Assembly (NCBI RefSeq): GCF_010747475.1 | Contig: NZ_VSLZ01000003.1 | Location: 310,001 to 374,000 of the forward strand | Source of the DNA: Halorussus sp. MSC15.2 | Lineage (GTDB): Archaea; Halobacteriota; Halobacteria; Halobacteriales; Haladaptataceae | DNA length: 64,000 bases | Reading direction: 5' to 3' | Shown here: piece by piece, positions 1 to 9,439 of the stretch | Position numbering within the stretch: the stretch's first letter is position 1 | How the letters are laid out: each line of letters opens with the position of its first letter | Notes under the pieces: model-generated | What the model was told of the DNA's origin: nothing | Databases searched by the model: none | Seen by the model: only the letters and a program-made list of their open reading frames with translations | Made by a program: the position numbers and the translations under genes

Positions 1-362
1 AGTTCGACCGTCACTTGGTCCTTCCCTTCGTCGATGCGCTGGACCTGCGCCTTCTCGCCCTTGAACGGACCGGCGATGAGTTCCACGATGTCGCCCTCCG
101 CGATGCCCTCGACGTCCGGCGTCGGCGAGAGGAAGTGTTCGACCTCGGAGATGTCGCTCGCGCCGGGCACCATGCTCCGGGCGTGCGGAATCTCTTCGAG
201 AACGCGGCTGATGACCGCGTCGTCGTCGGCTTCCACCATCACGTAGCTCGTCAGCGAGTCGGGCGCGAGCGCGGCGTGAATCTCCGGCTCTTCCCGGTTG
301 ATAATCATGTCTGCGACGGTGCGTTCCTGACTCGCGGTCGTCTTGACTGCGTACATTGGCAT
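1..362 (-). CDS. spt5: Transcription elongation factor Spt5 (NusG-like), 3' end outside window
   Basis: About 120 N-terminal residues are visible; the rest lies beyond base 1. The protein begins MPMYAVKTTASQERTVADM, typical of archaeal Spt5, with the NGN domain followed by the start of a KOW motif (GPFKGEKAQVQRI near the window edge). Spt5 with Spt4 (RpoE2) clamps RNA polymerase and raises processivity. The ATG at 362 is preferred; a second ATG two codons in (356) is possible. It lies 10 bases after secE, the classical secE-spt5 pair, so co-transcription is likely. Confidence 0.93.
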   Translation of the reverse strand, partial: MPMYAVKTTASQERTVADMIINREEPEIHAALAPDSLTSYVMVEADDDAVISRVLEEIPHARSMVPGASDISEVEHFLSPTPDVEGIAEGDIVELIAGPFKGEKAQVQRIDEGKDQVTVE

Positions 363-372
363 TCTGAATCAC

Positions 373-540
373 CTACGCTGGGAGGAAACTCATGACGGCG
401 AAGATGATAAAGCCGAGCAGTCCCACGAGGATGATTCCGGCACCGGCGATTTTCGAGATTTTCGAGAACTCCTCCCACGAGGGCGTGCTGGCGAGTTTCA
501 GCACCCGCACGTACGACGAGAGGTCGAGTTTGACGTCCAT
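373..540 (-). CDS. secE: Protein translocase subunit SecE (Sec61 gamma)
   Basis: A 55-residue protein with an amphipathic N-terminus (MDVKLDLSSYVRVLKLARTP) and one C-terminal membrane helix (about residues 33-52, rich in Ile/Leu/Gly). This is the size and architecture of archaeal SecE, which clamps SecY in the translocon. It sits between ftsZ1 and spt5, and its stop lies 10 bases before the spt5 start, so the two are probably one transcript. The 290-base gap back to ftsZ1 leaves room for a separate promoter. Confidence 0.9.
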   Translation of the reverse strand: MDVKLDLSSYVRVLKLASTPSWEEFSKISKIAGAGIILVGLLGFIIFAVMSFLPA

Positions 541-830
541 GTTACCGGGGGTTAGAGACCGTCCTTTTTCTATCTATTGCTATCGGGTCGGTCGTTCGTT
601 TCCAGACACGTTCCTCTGTGTCCGCTACGAAACGACGCTCGCACAGAAGTCATTCGAGAATGCGGTGAAGGCGGTCGGCGCGGCAGTCTTCGGTCGGCCC
701 GCGTCCGAACGGGCGTCCTCGAAAGGTAGACGACTCAGTGCGTTACTCCCCGAGAATCAGAGCGAGAGGGGAACGGGGCAGGGCGACACCCGATAGCTCC
801 CAAACCTGCGCTCGACGGGGGCGGACGCGA

Positions 831-1976
831 CTACTCCACGTAGTCGATGTCTTGGAGTCGCTTGTTGGCCTTGGCCTGCTGGGCCTCGTTGCGGCCGTAA
901 ATCTGGGGCGACTCGACGCCGGTGACGACTATCATCGTGCGCATCTCGCCGTCGAGTTCCTCGTCGATAGAGGTCCCCCAGATGATGCGGGCGTCGGGGT
1001 CGATGCGGTCATATATCTCCTCGACGACGCCCTCGGCTTCCTCGATGGACATGTCGTTGCCGCCGGTGACGTTGACCAGCGCGGAGTTCGCGCCCGAGAT
1101 GTCCACGTCGAGCAGCGGCGACCGCATCGCGGACTTCACGGAGTCCTGTGCCTTGGAGTCCGAGTCGCTCTCGCCGAGTCCAATCATCGCCACGCCGCCC
1201 TTCTCCATGACGGTGCGAACGTCGGCGAAGTCGAGGTTGACGAGACCGGGTTTGGTGATGAGTTCCGTGATGCCCTTGACCGAGCGCATCAGCACCTCGT
1301 CGGCGACCTTGAACGCCTGCCGGACGGGGAGTTTGCCCACGGAGTCGAGCAGGCGGTCGTTCGGCACGACGATGACCGTGTCGGACACGTCGCGCAGACG
1401 CTCCAGTCCGGCCTCGGCGTTGGTCCGTCGGACCTCGCCCTCGGCCGTGAACGGCGTCGTGACGATGGAGATTGTCAGCGCGCCCGACTCGCGGGCGGCC
1501 TTGGCGACCACGGGAGCCGAACCGGTCCCCGTCCCGCCGCCGAGTCCGGCGGTGACGAACACCATGTCGGACCCCTGAATCGCGTCGTATATCTCCTCTT
1601 GACTCTCGAGGGCGGCTTCCTCGCCGACCTGCGGAAGCGAGCCAGCGCCGCGACCTTGGGTCTTCTGCTCGCCCATGAGAATCTTGGTGTCGGCTTCGAT
1701 TTCCACGAGGTGCTGTACGTCGGTGTTGGCCGCCACGAGTTTCGCGCCGTGGATGCCTTCCTCGGCCATTCGATTGACCGTGTTGCCACCGGCTCCGCCG
1801 CAACCGACCACGGTGATGTCGGTCTGGAGGTCCTGTAGAACGTCCTTGAGTTCCTCGTCGGTCATCGTCCCCGAGGCGTTGGCGGCGTTCGCCTTGGACC
1901 CAGCCCCCGAACTGGGCTGTTGGGAGTCCTGTCCCCCCTCGGCTTCCTCGATGGCGTCTTCGACTAGCGAGTCCAT
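831..1976 (-). CDS. ftsZ1: Cell division protein FtsZ1
   Basis: A 381-residue tubulin-like GTPase. After an acidic, Ser/Gly/Ala-rich N-terminal extension (about residues 1-48) comes the Rossmann start [17 protein letters not shown] and the tubulin signature [11 protein letters not shown] (about 146-156). The C-terminal half ends in a short acidic tail. Position upstream of secE-spt5 is the usual haloarchaeal place for FtsZ1, the paralogue that stabilises the division ring, rather than FtsZ2. A TATA-like AT-rich tract on the minus strand (around 2003-2012) lies about 30 bases before the ATG, which fits a leaderless transcript. Confidence 0.96.
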   Translation of the reverse strand: MDSLVEDAIEEAEGGQDSQQPSSGAGSKANAANASGTMTDEELKDVLQDLQTDITVVGCGGAGGNTVNRMAEEGIHGAKLVAANTDVQHLVEIEADTKILMGEQKTQGRGAGSLPQVGEEAALESQEEIYDAIQGSDMVFVTAGLGGGTGTGSAPVVAKAARESGALTISIVTTPFTAEGEVRRTNAEAGLERLRDVSDTVIVVPNDRLLDSVGKLPVRQAFKVADEVLMRSVKGITELITKPGLVNLDFADVRTVMEKGGVAMIGLGESDSDSKAQDSVKSAMRSPLLDVDISGANSALVNVTGGNDMSIEEAEGVVEEIYDRIDPDARIIWGTSIDEELDGEMRTMIVVTGVESPQIYGRNEAQQAKANKRLQDIDYVE

Positions 1977-2247
1977 GCTGAAGTTGGCTTGAGAACGGAG
2001 CTTAATTATCTTTCCCCTCTATGTCGGACGAATGTCTGACATATGCTGTCATTTAGCGTGATACCGCCGAGACAAGAGATACGGTTGACACGTATTCGAG
2101 GGTGATGCGACGTTCGAGGTGCTAGACGGTCGACGGAAGCAGTTGACCGAGACGGCACGCTCGGAACGCGCATCGACGGACATCGTCCGTGCTGCTCCGA
2201 ACGCACTGCCACAACCCCAAAGTCCGTATCCGTCGAACTGAGTTAGC

Positions 2248-3609
2248 ATGCACGGACAGGAGACCGAGAGGGACGACCGCGAGCGGAGCGGGGAGAGACG
2301 AGTCGGGGAAAGCGGTCGCCTGCGCGAGGGCGCGGCCGTCGCGGTCGCGCTGCTCGCGACCGTCTTGCTCGGCAGACCGCGCGGCGAGGCGGGCGTCGAG
2401 GAGACGCGGGGAACGCGGAACGGTCGGACCGTCGAGACGGGTCCGACCGAGAGAACGGGACTGACTGGCGGGACACGACTGACAGAGGCCGTGACTCGCG
2501 TGCGCGAACGGACGCCGCCCGTCGCGACCGGAAGCCGCGACGGAAACGGGACGGCAGACTGGCCGGAGGTCCTGCGAAACGTCGCGGCGAACAGGCGCTT
2601 GCAGTTGGGCGCGGCACTCACGATAGCCCTCTTGGCGGGGATGCTGCTCGCCGGGCGAGGCGACGAGGCGAGCGACGCGGAGGCGAACAGCGGAACCAGC
2701 GCCGGGGAGAACCGCTCCGGGACCGACGCGATTCGACCCGGGGAAATCGAAGCCACCGGAATCGAGGGCGACGTGTCAGACTACACCGCACCGACGACGC
2801 GCGGGATGCCGATGCTCGGCCTCGGCACCTATCAGGACGCGGACTACGACGAGTGCGTCGAGAGCGTCCGGACGGCCCTCGAGATAGGGTATCGGCACGT
2901 GGACGCGACCGAGCGGCGGGAGGCCTACTACAACGAGACCGCGGTGGGCGATGCAGTCGAGCAAGTAGGCGTCCCCCGCGACGAACTCTTCGTGGCGACG
3001 AAAGTCAGCCCCGAAGACCTCGACTACGACCACGTGTACAGGAGCGTCGAGGAGAGTCTCGACAGACTCGGGATGGAGTACGTCGACCTGCTGTACGTCC
3101 ACTGGCCGACCGGCGACTACGAGGCCACCGAGACGCTCGACGCCTTCGCGGACCTCCGCGAGGAGGGCCTCATCGAGCGAATCGGCGTGAGCAACTTCAC
3201 GGTCGACCTGCTGGCGGAGGCCGTCGGTGTCGCGGACGAGCCGATATTCGCCAATCAGGTCGAGATGCACCCGCTGCTGCCCCAGACCGAACTCCGGGAG
3301 TTCTGCGCGCGCGACGACGTGAACGTGGAACTGGTGGCCTACTCGCCCATCGCACGCGGAAACGTCGAAGCGGTCGACGAGTTGTGGGAGGTGGCCGAGA
3401 AGCACGGGGCGACGCCCGAGCAGGTCAGCCTCGCGTGGCTGCGCGAGAAGGGGGTGACCGCCATCCCCGAGTCCACCAGCGAGGACCACCTCCGGGAGAA
3501 CTGGCTCAGCCTCGGCGTGGACCTAGACCCCGAGGACGTCGAGACGCTGGACTCCATCGACGAGCGACGCCGCATCGTGGACCCGGAAGAGGCCCCGTGG
3601 AACTGGTGA
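2248..3609 (+). CDS. Aldo/keto reductase with an N-terminal two-helix membrane extension
   Basis: A 453-residue ORF. The C-terminal part from about residue 185 is a complete NAD(P)H-dependent aldo/keto reductase barrel (MPMLGLGTYQ start). The expected catalytic tetrad is visible: Asp219, Tyr228 (YYNE), Lys252 (FVATKV) and His285 (YVHWP). The first ~180 residues are not part of the family. They hold two short hydrophobic helices (about 28-42 and 119-136) separated by a charged, Gly/Thr-rich linker, so the enzyme would be tethered to the membrane. Alternatively a separate small membrane-protein gene has fused in frame, or translation starts inside. Substrate unknown. Confidence 0.85.
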   Translation: MHGQETERDDRERSGERRVGESGRLREGAAVAVALLATVLLGRPRGEAGVEETRGTRNGRTVETGPTERTGLTGGTRLTEAVTRVRERTPPVATGSRDGNGTADWPEVLRNVAANRRLQLGAALTIALLAGMLLAGRGDEASDAEANSGTSAGENRSGTDAIRPGEIEATGIEGDVSDYTAPTTRGMPMLGLGTYQDADYDECVESVRTALEIGYRHVDATERREAYYNETAVGDAVEQVGVPRDELFVATKVSPEDLDYDHVYRSVEESLDRLGMEYVDLLYVHWPTGDYEATETLDAFADLREEGLIERIGVSNFTVDLLAEAVGVADEPIFANQVEMHPLLPQTELREFCARDDVNVELVAYSPIARGNVEAVDELWEVAEKHGATPEQVSLAWLREKGVTAIPESTSEDHLRENWLSLGVDLDPEDVETLDSIDERRRIVDPEEAPWNW

Positions 3610-3710
3610 CCGAGACGGTCTCCCGATGCGCGTCGGTCGGACCGACTACACTTCTGTCCGGCCCGAACCGCCCCGACCGACCTGCCCGACCCCCGGCGCT
3701 CGCGCCAGAA

Positions 3711-5045
3711 TCAGACCGAGAACTCGCGGACCTGCTCGCTCCGGACTTTCTGGGGGTCTATCTCTCGGCCGCCCACCGTGACCGGCTCCCCCGCCGAGAG
3801 TTTGCCGAACGCGGGACCCTCCTCGACGCCGAGCGTGCGGGCCTTCTCCGGGTCGAACGCGGTCTGTCGCGCGACGATTCGGCCGTCCTCGCGCGCGACC
3901 GAATCGTACTTCTCGCGGAGGAAGTCGGCCAACTCGTCCACCAGTTCCTCCCGGTCGCTCGGGTCGAGGACCGCCGCGCGGCCCGCCGCGCGCGTCCCGC
4001 TCTGTTCGGTCTCGAACGCCAGCGTCCGGGCCGCCACCGCCTCGCGCGTCGCGTCGGCGTCGATACCCTGCGCCTCCACGAGCAGGTCGTCGGGCAGGTC
4101 CGCGAGTTCGTACGCCGTCGCCTCGGGGTCGCAGTTCCGGGCGGCCTCGCCGAATCGGAGGCCCGCCGAAATCGGCGAGAGGTCGGATTCGAGGTCGGCC
4201 ACGAGGTCGAGGGGAACGCCGGTCGTCTCCCGGACCCACGTCTCGCTCACGACGCCGTAACCGAGGTCCGCGACGGTCGCTTTCAGTTCCGGATAGTCGC
4301 CTTCGATTACCGCGCGGTCGGCCCGGCTTTGCTCGAAGGCTCGCCTGATTACGTCGCGGTTGGCCTCGGGCGCGCCCATCGCGTCGAGTACCCAATCGGC
4401 CGCGATGTGACCCACGGTCCAGTCGGTCTCGCGCTCGATTCGCTCGAACCGCGGGACGTAGTGTCCGCCGCCGAAGCCGACCAACTGCCTGTCGCGGTGT
4501 GGTTCGACGTCGTTCAGGTCGAGGACGGCCCGCGCGACCGCTCGCGCACCCTCGGGGTCGCTCCACTGCTCCTCGCCGCTCCCGAGTTCCGCGAACAGCG
4601 AAGGGACGCCCACCTCCGAGGGACCGTGGTGGGTGCACTCCATGCCGACCTCGTAGGAGTCGGGCGCGTGTTCCTCGAACGCTTCGAGCAGGCGCGCGTG
4701 AGCGTTCGGGCACGCATCGGCGAGACCGCCCGCGACGCCGCCGAACTCGGCCGGGCCGAAGTTCCCCGTGAAGTGGGCGGTCAGCAGCGCCCCGGTGTCG
4801 CCGGAGTGGCGGGAGACGAACACGAGCAGGTCGGGGTCGGAGAACGGGGCCGCGGTGTCCTCGATTTCGAGGTGGAGGTCGTCGAACTCCCGGAGTTCGA
4901 AGCCCTCGCGGGAGTAGACCGTGCCGCCGCCCTCGCCGTCGGGGAGCGAGTCGTCCTCGCGGGCGTCCCAGTCGGCGAGGTCCAACAGGTGGTCGCCGAT
5001 GCGTTCGGAGGCCAAATCGGCTCTGCTGACGACGATGGCAATCAC
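3711..5045 (-). CDS. dtdA: D-aminoacyl-tRNA deacylase DtdA
   Basis: About 444 residues matching the archaeal/plant DtdA family (formerly GEK1-like), which hydrolyses D-aminoacyl-tRNAs such as D-Tyr-tRNA to keep D-amino acids out of translation. Recognisable segments are VIAIVVSRADLASERIGDHL at the start, FVSRHSGDTGALLTAHFTGN, MECTHHGPSEVGVPS and GFGGGHYVPRF; the His-rich stretches are the conserved, probably metal-binding or catalytic ones. I chose the GTG at 5045 because family members begin (M)IAIVVS; an ATG at 5069 would add eight residues. It lies 46 bases after the upstream exchanger gene on the same strand. Confidence 0.9.
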   Translation of the reverse strand: MIAIVVSRADLASERIGDHLLDLADWDAREDDSLPDGEGGGTVYSREGFELREFDDLHLEIEDTAAPFSDPDLLVFVSRHSGDTGALLTAHFTGNFGPAEFGGVAGGLADACPNAHARLLEAFEEHAPDSYEVGMECTHHGPSEVGVPSLFAELGSGEEQWSDPEGARAVARAVLDLNDVEPHRDRQLVGFGGGHYVPRFERIERETDWTVGHIAADWVLDAMGAPEANRDVIRRAFEQSRADRAVIEGDYPELKATVADLGYGVVSETWVRETTGVPLDLVADLESDLSPISAGLRFGEAARNCDPEATAYELADLPDDLLVEAQGIDADATREAVAARTLAFETEQSGTRAAGRAAVLDPSDREELVDELADFLREKYDSVAREDGRIVARQTAFDPEKARTLGVEEGPAFGKLSAGEPVTVGGREIDPQKVRSEQVREFSV

Positions 5046-5091
5046 GGCCGAACCTACGGCGGGAGCCAAAGAAAAGCGCGTCGGATGGGAG

Positions 5092-6435
5092 TCAGTCGGC
5101 GTGTTCGACCGCCTCGGACCCGCCCGGTAGAGCGTTGCGGGCGTTCGCGGCGGTGCGGTCGAAGATGGCCCGGAGTTCGCCGCGCCGCAGGACGAACAGC
5201 GCCCCGCCGAGGACGAGGTAGAGGGCGGTGTAGGCGTAGAGGATGAGGATGCTCAGTTCCGTCGCCTGCGCTTCGCCCATGGTCTGGATGACCCAGAACT
5301 CGGCGACGACTTGCGAGGTGAACAGGACCAGAAGCACGACCGCTTCCCGGACGCTGATTTCGAAGTTCGTCAGGACGCCGATGGCGAAGAAGCTCTGGGC
5401 CGCGGTAATCCAGATTTCGGCCTGCTGTTTCTCGTCGAAGGGCAGCGTGCCGATACTCCCCGCGGCGATGCTGTAGACGACCGCGAGGGTCCCGATGAGG
5501 AGCGTCCACTGGTTGAGCTTCGAGGAGATGAGCGCGTTGAACCCAGCGGTCGAGCGCGCCTTGTTGACGAGGTAGGCGACGACGATGAGTTCGGGACTCT
5601 CGCTCGCCAGCGGCGCTATCCACTGAATCATGAAGAACGGCGGGATGCCGAGCGACAGTCCGAGGTGTTCCAGACCCTCCGCGAACGGGTGGACCGCTGT
5701 GTAAATCATCCCGCCGGAGTAACCGAACAGCAGGAGGACGCTGGCGATTCGCGGTCCCTTCGAGAGGCCCTGAAAGTACGCCGGAACGCCGACCTGTTCC
5801 TCGTGGTCCTCTACGTCGCCGCGGATGACGATGCCGATGTAAATCGCGTACAGACCGACGAGGAAGATGGTGTCGGTGATACCGATGCCGCCGCCGAGCG
5901 GCACGAAGAAGGCGTAGGCGGTCGCGGCGAGCAGGAACGCGATTTCGGTGGCGATGTCGCGGTCGAGTTGCACCTTGCTCTTCAGGAATCCGGGTTCGCG
6001 GACGACCGCGGGGTCCTCGGAACTGAGCGTGCGGTACACGGTGAACAGGGCGATGCCGGACCATCCCAGACCGATGAGGATTCGGTTTGCGCCTGTCATG
6101 TTCGCCACCGCGAGGTTCGCGGCTTCCAAGCCGGCGTCGGTGCCGACGTTCGCCCCCGCGGTCCACGCGTAGAGCGCGTCCACCGCGTACTCGGGGGCGA
6201 CCGCGAGCACCGCGAGCACCGCCAGCGCGAACGCTCGCGGCACGTCCTTCTCGGCCGTCTCGGCGGCCCACGCGAGCATGAACGACGCACCGAGCACTGC
6301 GACACCACTGACGGCGACCGTCTGGAAATCGCTGAGCGAGTGCGCGTTACCCGTCGCCCAGACGAAGACCCACGGGAGCGTGAGCGCCGTCGTTAGACCG
6401 ACTGCTGATAGCGGATGCCGTAAACGACTCAACAT
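5092..6435 (-). CDS. Sodium/calcium exchanger-family membrane protein
   Basis: A 447-residue polytopic membrane protein. Two inverted alpha-repeat-like motifs are visible: one around PEYAVDALYAWTAG with ANMTGANRILIG, and one around APLASESPELIVVAYLVN with LISSKLNQWTLLIG. These place it in the CaCA (Ca2+:cation antiporter) superfamily, with acidic residues in each repeat as expected for ion coordination. Ion specificity cannot be read from sequence. It follows the second exchanger at 6484 by 48 bases on the same strand, so the two are probably co-transcribed. It is longer and quite divergent from that neighbour, so this is not a recent duplication. Confidence 0.85.
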   Translation of the reverse strand: MLSRLRHPLSAVGLTTALTLPWVFVWATGNAHSLSDFQTVAVSGVAVLGASFMLAWAAETAEKDVPRAFALAVLAVLAVAPEYAVDALYAWTAGANVGTDAGLEAANLAVANMTGANRILIGLGWSGIALFTVYRTLSSEDPAVVREPGFLKSKVQLDRDIATEIAFLLAATAYAFFVPLGGGIGITDTIFLVGLYAIYIGIVIRGDVEDHEEQVGVPAYFQGLSKGPRIASVLLLFGYSGGMIYTAVHPFAEGLEHLGLSLGIPPFFMIQWIAPLASESPELIVVAYLVNKARSTAGFNALISSKLNQWTLLIGTLAVVYSIAAGSIGTLPFDEKQQAEIWITAAQSFFAIGVLTNFEISVREAVVLLVLFTSQVVAEFWVIQTMGEAQATELSILILYAYTALYLVLGGALFVLRRGELRAIFDRTAANARNALPGGSEAVEHAD

Positions 6436-6483
6436 TCTGTCCGAGGATAGCTTACCCCGAAAAGTAGGTCTTGCGTTATGAGG

Positions 6484-7461
6484 TCAGGGAAACAAGAGGT
6501 AGACGAACCCTGCGTACCCGCCGACCAGCGCGACGCCGCTCCACCGCGAGAGGTTGCGACCGTAGGCCATCAGCGCCATCGCGCCGACCGTGAAGCCAAT
6601 CATCATCGGGAAGTGGAACGTCTGGACGGTGGTATCGACCGACAGGGGGTGGACCACCGCGAGCAGGCCGATGACCGCGAGGACGTTGTAGATGTTCGAC
6701 CCGACGACGTTTCCGATACTGAACCCCGCCTCGTCGCGAATCGAACTCACGAGCGAGGTCGCCAGTTCGGGCAGCGACGTGCCGAACGCGATGATGGTGA
6801 TGCCGATGAAGAGGTCTCCGAAGCCGAACGACCGGAGGATACCGGTCCCGCCCTGCACGAGACCGAACGAACCGCCGAGCAGACAGACCCCCGCGCCGAC
6901 GAGGAGCGCGATTTCGCGCGCGCTCGCCGACCCGTCGGTGTCCTCGACCTGCATCTCGTCGGGGACGACCTCCCCGTCAGCGGACCGGGAGCTGTAGAGC
7001 ATGTAGCCGGTGAACACAGCGAGCAGGAGGAGCATCCCCACGCCGTCCGCCGGGCCGAGCATCCCGTCGCTGCCGAGGACGACGAGGAGCACCGCCGCCG
7101 CGAGCATGAACGGGCCGTGTCGCCACAGTAGTTTCGAATCGACCGACAGCGGTTGGACGAGCGCGGAGGCCCCGAGGACGAGACCGATGTTGGCGATGTT
7201 CGACCCGATGATGTTCCCGAGACCGATGTCGCTGGAGATACCGATGCCACCGATGAGACTGACGAACAGTTCGGGCGCAGTCGTCGAGAAGGCGACGATG
7301 GTGACGCCGACCGTCGCGGGCGCGATGCCGTACCCGAGCGCCAGCGACGAGGCGCTGGAGACGAGCAGTTCCGCGCCGAGATACAGGAGGAGGATACCGC
7401 CGACGAGGTAGAGCGCCTCGACGGAGAAGAGTATCCCTCCCAGCGTTTGGAGTGATATCAT
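6484..7461 (-). CDS. Calcium/sodium antiporter (CaCA family, YrbG-like)
   Basis: A 325-residue membrane protein with the canonical duplicated alpha-repeats of K+-independent Na+/Ca2+ antiporters. First repeat: STTAPELFVSLIGG with GNIIGSNIANIGLVLG. Second repeat: GTSLPELATSLVSS with GNVVGSNIYNVLAVIG. About ten hydrophobic segments are split by a central hydrophilic acidic loop (near residues 155-180, SADGEVVPDEMQVEDTDGSA). It probably exports Ca2+ driven by the large Na+ gradient of a halophile. An AT-rich box (7491-7498) about 30 bases upstream of the ATG fits a leaderless promoter. Confidence 0.93.
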   Translation of the reverse strand: MISLQTLGGILFSVEALYLVGGILLLYLGAELLVSSASSLALGYGIAPATVGVTIVAFSTTAPELFVSLIGGIGISSDIGLGNIIGSNIANIGLVLGASALVQPLSVDSKLLWRHGPFMLAAAVLLVVLGSDGMLGPADGVGMLLLLAVFTGYMLYSSRSADGEVVPDEMQVEDTDGSASAREIALLVGAGVCLLGGSFGLVQGGTGILRSFGFGDLFIGITIIAFGTSLPELATSLVSSIRDEAGFSIGNVVGSNIYNVLAVIGLLAVVHPLSVDTTVQTFHFPMMIGFTVGAMALMAYGRNLSRWSGVALVGGYAGFVYLLFP

Positions 7462-7490
7462 TTCCCTACTGCAGTCCGAACCAGACGACC

Positions 7491-7498
7491 AATATAAA
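7491..7498 (-). promoter_or_regulatory. Probable TATA box for the antiporter operon
   Basis: Plus-strand aatataaa reads TTTATATT on the minus strand, about 30 bases before the antiporter ATG at 7461. This is the distance expected for a leaderless haloarchaeal transcript. Confidence 0.5.
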
Positions 7499-7512
7499 CA
7501 CTCGGATAATTA

Positions 7513-7529
7513 CCGATTCTGAGAATCGG
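7513..7529. promoter_or_regulatory. Perfect 8-bp inverted repeat in a divergent promoter region
   Basis: ccgattct-g-agaatcgg is a perfect palindrome around a single central base. It lies between the divergently transcribed antiporter gene (start 7461) and aroE (start 7586), so it could be an operator for either. A second 10-base palindrome, ggttcgaacc, follows at 7542-7551. No bound regulator can be named. Confidence 0.4.
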
Positions 7530-7585
7530 CAGGCCGCAGTGGTTCGAACCCAGTAGTTAACCCGGTCGCAGACCTTCCGGCCGAC

Positions 7586-8421
7586 ATGGACGTATTCGGA
7601 CTGCTCGGTAACCCGGTGGGTCACTCGCTGTCGCCGCCGATGCACGAGGCGGCCTACGACGCCCTCGGGATGGACGCGCGCTACGTCACTTTCGAACCCG
7701 ACACCGACGAACTGGGCGACGCAATCGAGGGTGCGCGGGCGCTGGGCGTGTCTGGCCTGAACGTCACGATTCCGTTCAAACAGGACGCACTGACCTACGT
7801 CGAACCCGACGACCTCGCGGCCCGCATCGGCGCGGTCAACACCATCGACTTCTCGGACGCAGACGCCGAACGTCCTCCCACCGGTCACAACACCGACGCC
7901 GCGGGCGTGCGCCGGTCGTTCGCCCACCACGACGTGACGCTCGCTGACCGAGACGCTGTAGTCGTCGGCGCTGGCGGTGCCGCGCGCGCGACGGCGTTCG
8001 CCCTCGCCGACGCAGGTGCGAGAGTCCACGTCGCTAATCGGACGGTCGAACGCGCGGAGCGACTCGTCGCCGACGTGGAGCGCGAGACGCCCGACCGCTC
8101 GGCGGAGACGACGGCTGGCGGTCTGGACTCGCTCGACGCCCGCGTTCCGGACGCCGAGGTAGTGGTCAACGCCACCAGCGTGGGGATGGAGGAGGACCGC
8201 TCGCCGGTCCCGGCCGACGCACTCCACGCCGACCTCGCGGTACTCGACGCGGTGTACCGACCGCTCGACACTCGCCTGCTGCGGGACGCCCGCGAACGCG
8301 CGCGACGGCCATCGACGGCGCGTGGATGTTACTGTATCAGGGAGTCGAAGCATTCGAACTGTGGACAGGTGAAGACGCGCCCGTGGACCGTATGAACGAG
8401 GCGCTTCGGGCACGGCTTTAA
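7586..8421 (+). CDS. aroE: Shikimate dehydrogenase, one-base frameshift near 8301
   Basis: AroE reduces 3-dehydroshikimate to shikimate with NADPH. The substrate-binding start ([20 protein letters not shown]), the catalytic Lys in [11 protein letters not shown], the NTDAAG motif and the nucleotide-binding [11 protein letters not shown] are all present. After RLLRDARER the frame breaks; in the +2 frame the expected C-terminus resumes ([20 protein letters not shown]) and ends at the TAA 8419-8421. The context gaacgcgcgcgacgg is explained by loss of one G from gaacgcggcgcgacgg. The corrected product is about 278 residues, normal for the family. Without correction the ORF ends at 8395 with a foreign Arg/Cys-rich tail. 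Other shikimate genes (aroD, aroB') lie about 42 kb away. Confidence 0.93.
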
Positions 8422-8448
8422 GTACCACGGCCCTCTACTGTCGCGCAA

Positions 8449-9170
8449 ATGGGACTGCTCACGAAGCTGAAGTCGTTGCTCGGACTCGACGAGGACCGCT
8501 CGCAGGTGCGTCGGACCGAATCCGGCGTCACAATCGAGCGAGAACCCGACGAGTCGGTCGAACCGGATTCGGAAGTCGAGAGCGCCGTGAAGGGCGTCGA
8601 TACCGGCGCGGAGGAGTCCAGCGAACCCGAGCGCGGCCGCACCGCCGACGACGAGACCGGTGAGGATGCGACCGGCGACGTCGCCGGAATTGAAGAAGCC
8701 GAGGGAAGCGAGACGGAGACGGCCGAGCAGAGACGACCGAGGAACCCGAGCCGACAGAGACGACTGACGAGACCGAAACGACAGACGAACCCGAGGAAGA
8801 CGCCGAGACGGGTGTCTCCACCGAGGACGTGACGACCACCCCCGAGACCGAGAGCGCCGAGACCGAACGCGAGGAGGCCGCCGAACCCGCGGAGGCGACT
8901 CAGCCCTCGACGGACGCCGCCGAACCCGACCAGACGGCGCGCGACGAACCCGAACCGACGCCCGAGGACGAGGAACCCGACGCGGTCGGCGAGGGCGAAC
9001 CCCTCGAAGACGTGAAGGGCATCGGACCGGCCTACGCCCAGCGACTCCGCGACGCGGGCGTCGCCGACGTGACGGAACTGGCGAACGCCGACGCCGAACG
9101 ACTCGCCGAGGAGACCGGTCTCTCGGACAAGCGCATCTCGTCGTGGATTGACCGCGCCAAAGCGCGATAA
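8449..9170 (+). CDS. Acidic helix-hairpin-helix protein, frameshifted near 8729
   Basis: The N-terminus MGLLTKLKSLLGLDED is followed by a long Glu/Thr/Asp-rich disordered linker. The C-terminus (about the last 60 residues) is a helix-hairpin-helix pair typical of DNA-binding proteins: EDVKGIGPAYAQRLRDAGVA and then LAEETGLSDKRISSWIDRAK. Reading straight through gives an Arg/Pro-rich nonsense segment from 8730; switching frame there restores the acidic repeats (ETTEEPEPTETTDETETTDE) and the HhH end. So one gene of about 240 residues with a 1-nt deletion between 8727 and 8730 is most likely. Known haloarchaeal proteins share this architecture; the function is not established. Confidence 0.8.
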
Positions 9171-9439
9171 CCGGACGACGCTTCGAGTCGGCTCCGACCT
9201 CCCCGACCGGACGACCTAGAGTCCGCGATTCGGTCGTGACGACACGCGTGCTGTGGAGACGCCCTATTTTGCAATTTCCGCGCTCTGCAGCCGAATATCC
9301 GGAAGTCAGAACGGGGGTTGCGTCGCAGGAGAAGCCAGTGCCGGAAGCGGAAGTTCGGACACCGTGAACGAGACCTGCCGACATCGGAACTCGGAACGAG
9401 ACCTGACAACACAAGTCAATCGGGTCCGAACCCCGACCC

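Noticed and set aside
738-1838. Long plus-strand ORF over ftsZ1
   Set aside because: It mirrors the minus-strand FtsZ1 gene; composition is His/Arg/Val-rich with no family match, as expected of the antisense frame of a GC-rich gene.
2853-5246. 797-residue plus-strand ORF
   Set aside because: Runs across the reductase 3' end and the antisense of dtdA; Arg/Gly/Ala-rich nonsense caused by high GC.
7530-7560. T-loop-like ggttcgaaccc suggesting a tRNA
   Set aside because: No acceptor, D-arm or anticodon arm fits around it; the sequence is a short palindrome in a divergent promoter region.
8301-8301. aroE as a true pseudogene or programmed frameshift
   Set aside because: The only change is one base in a gcgcgc context, the rest is intact, and five other genes in the window show the same type of defect; sequencing error is more likely.
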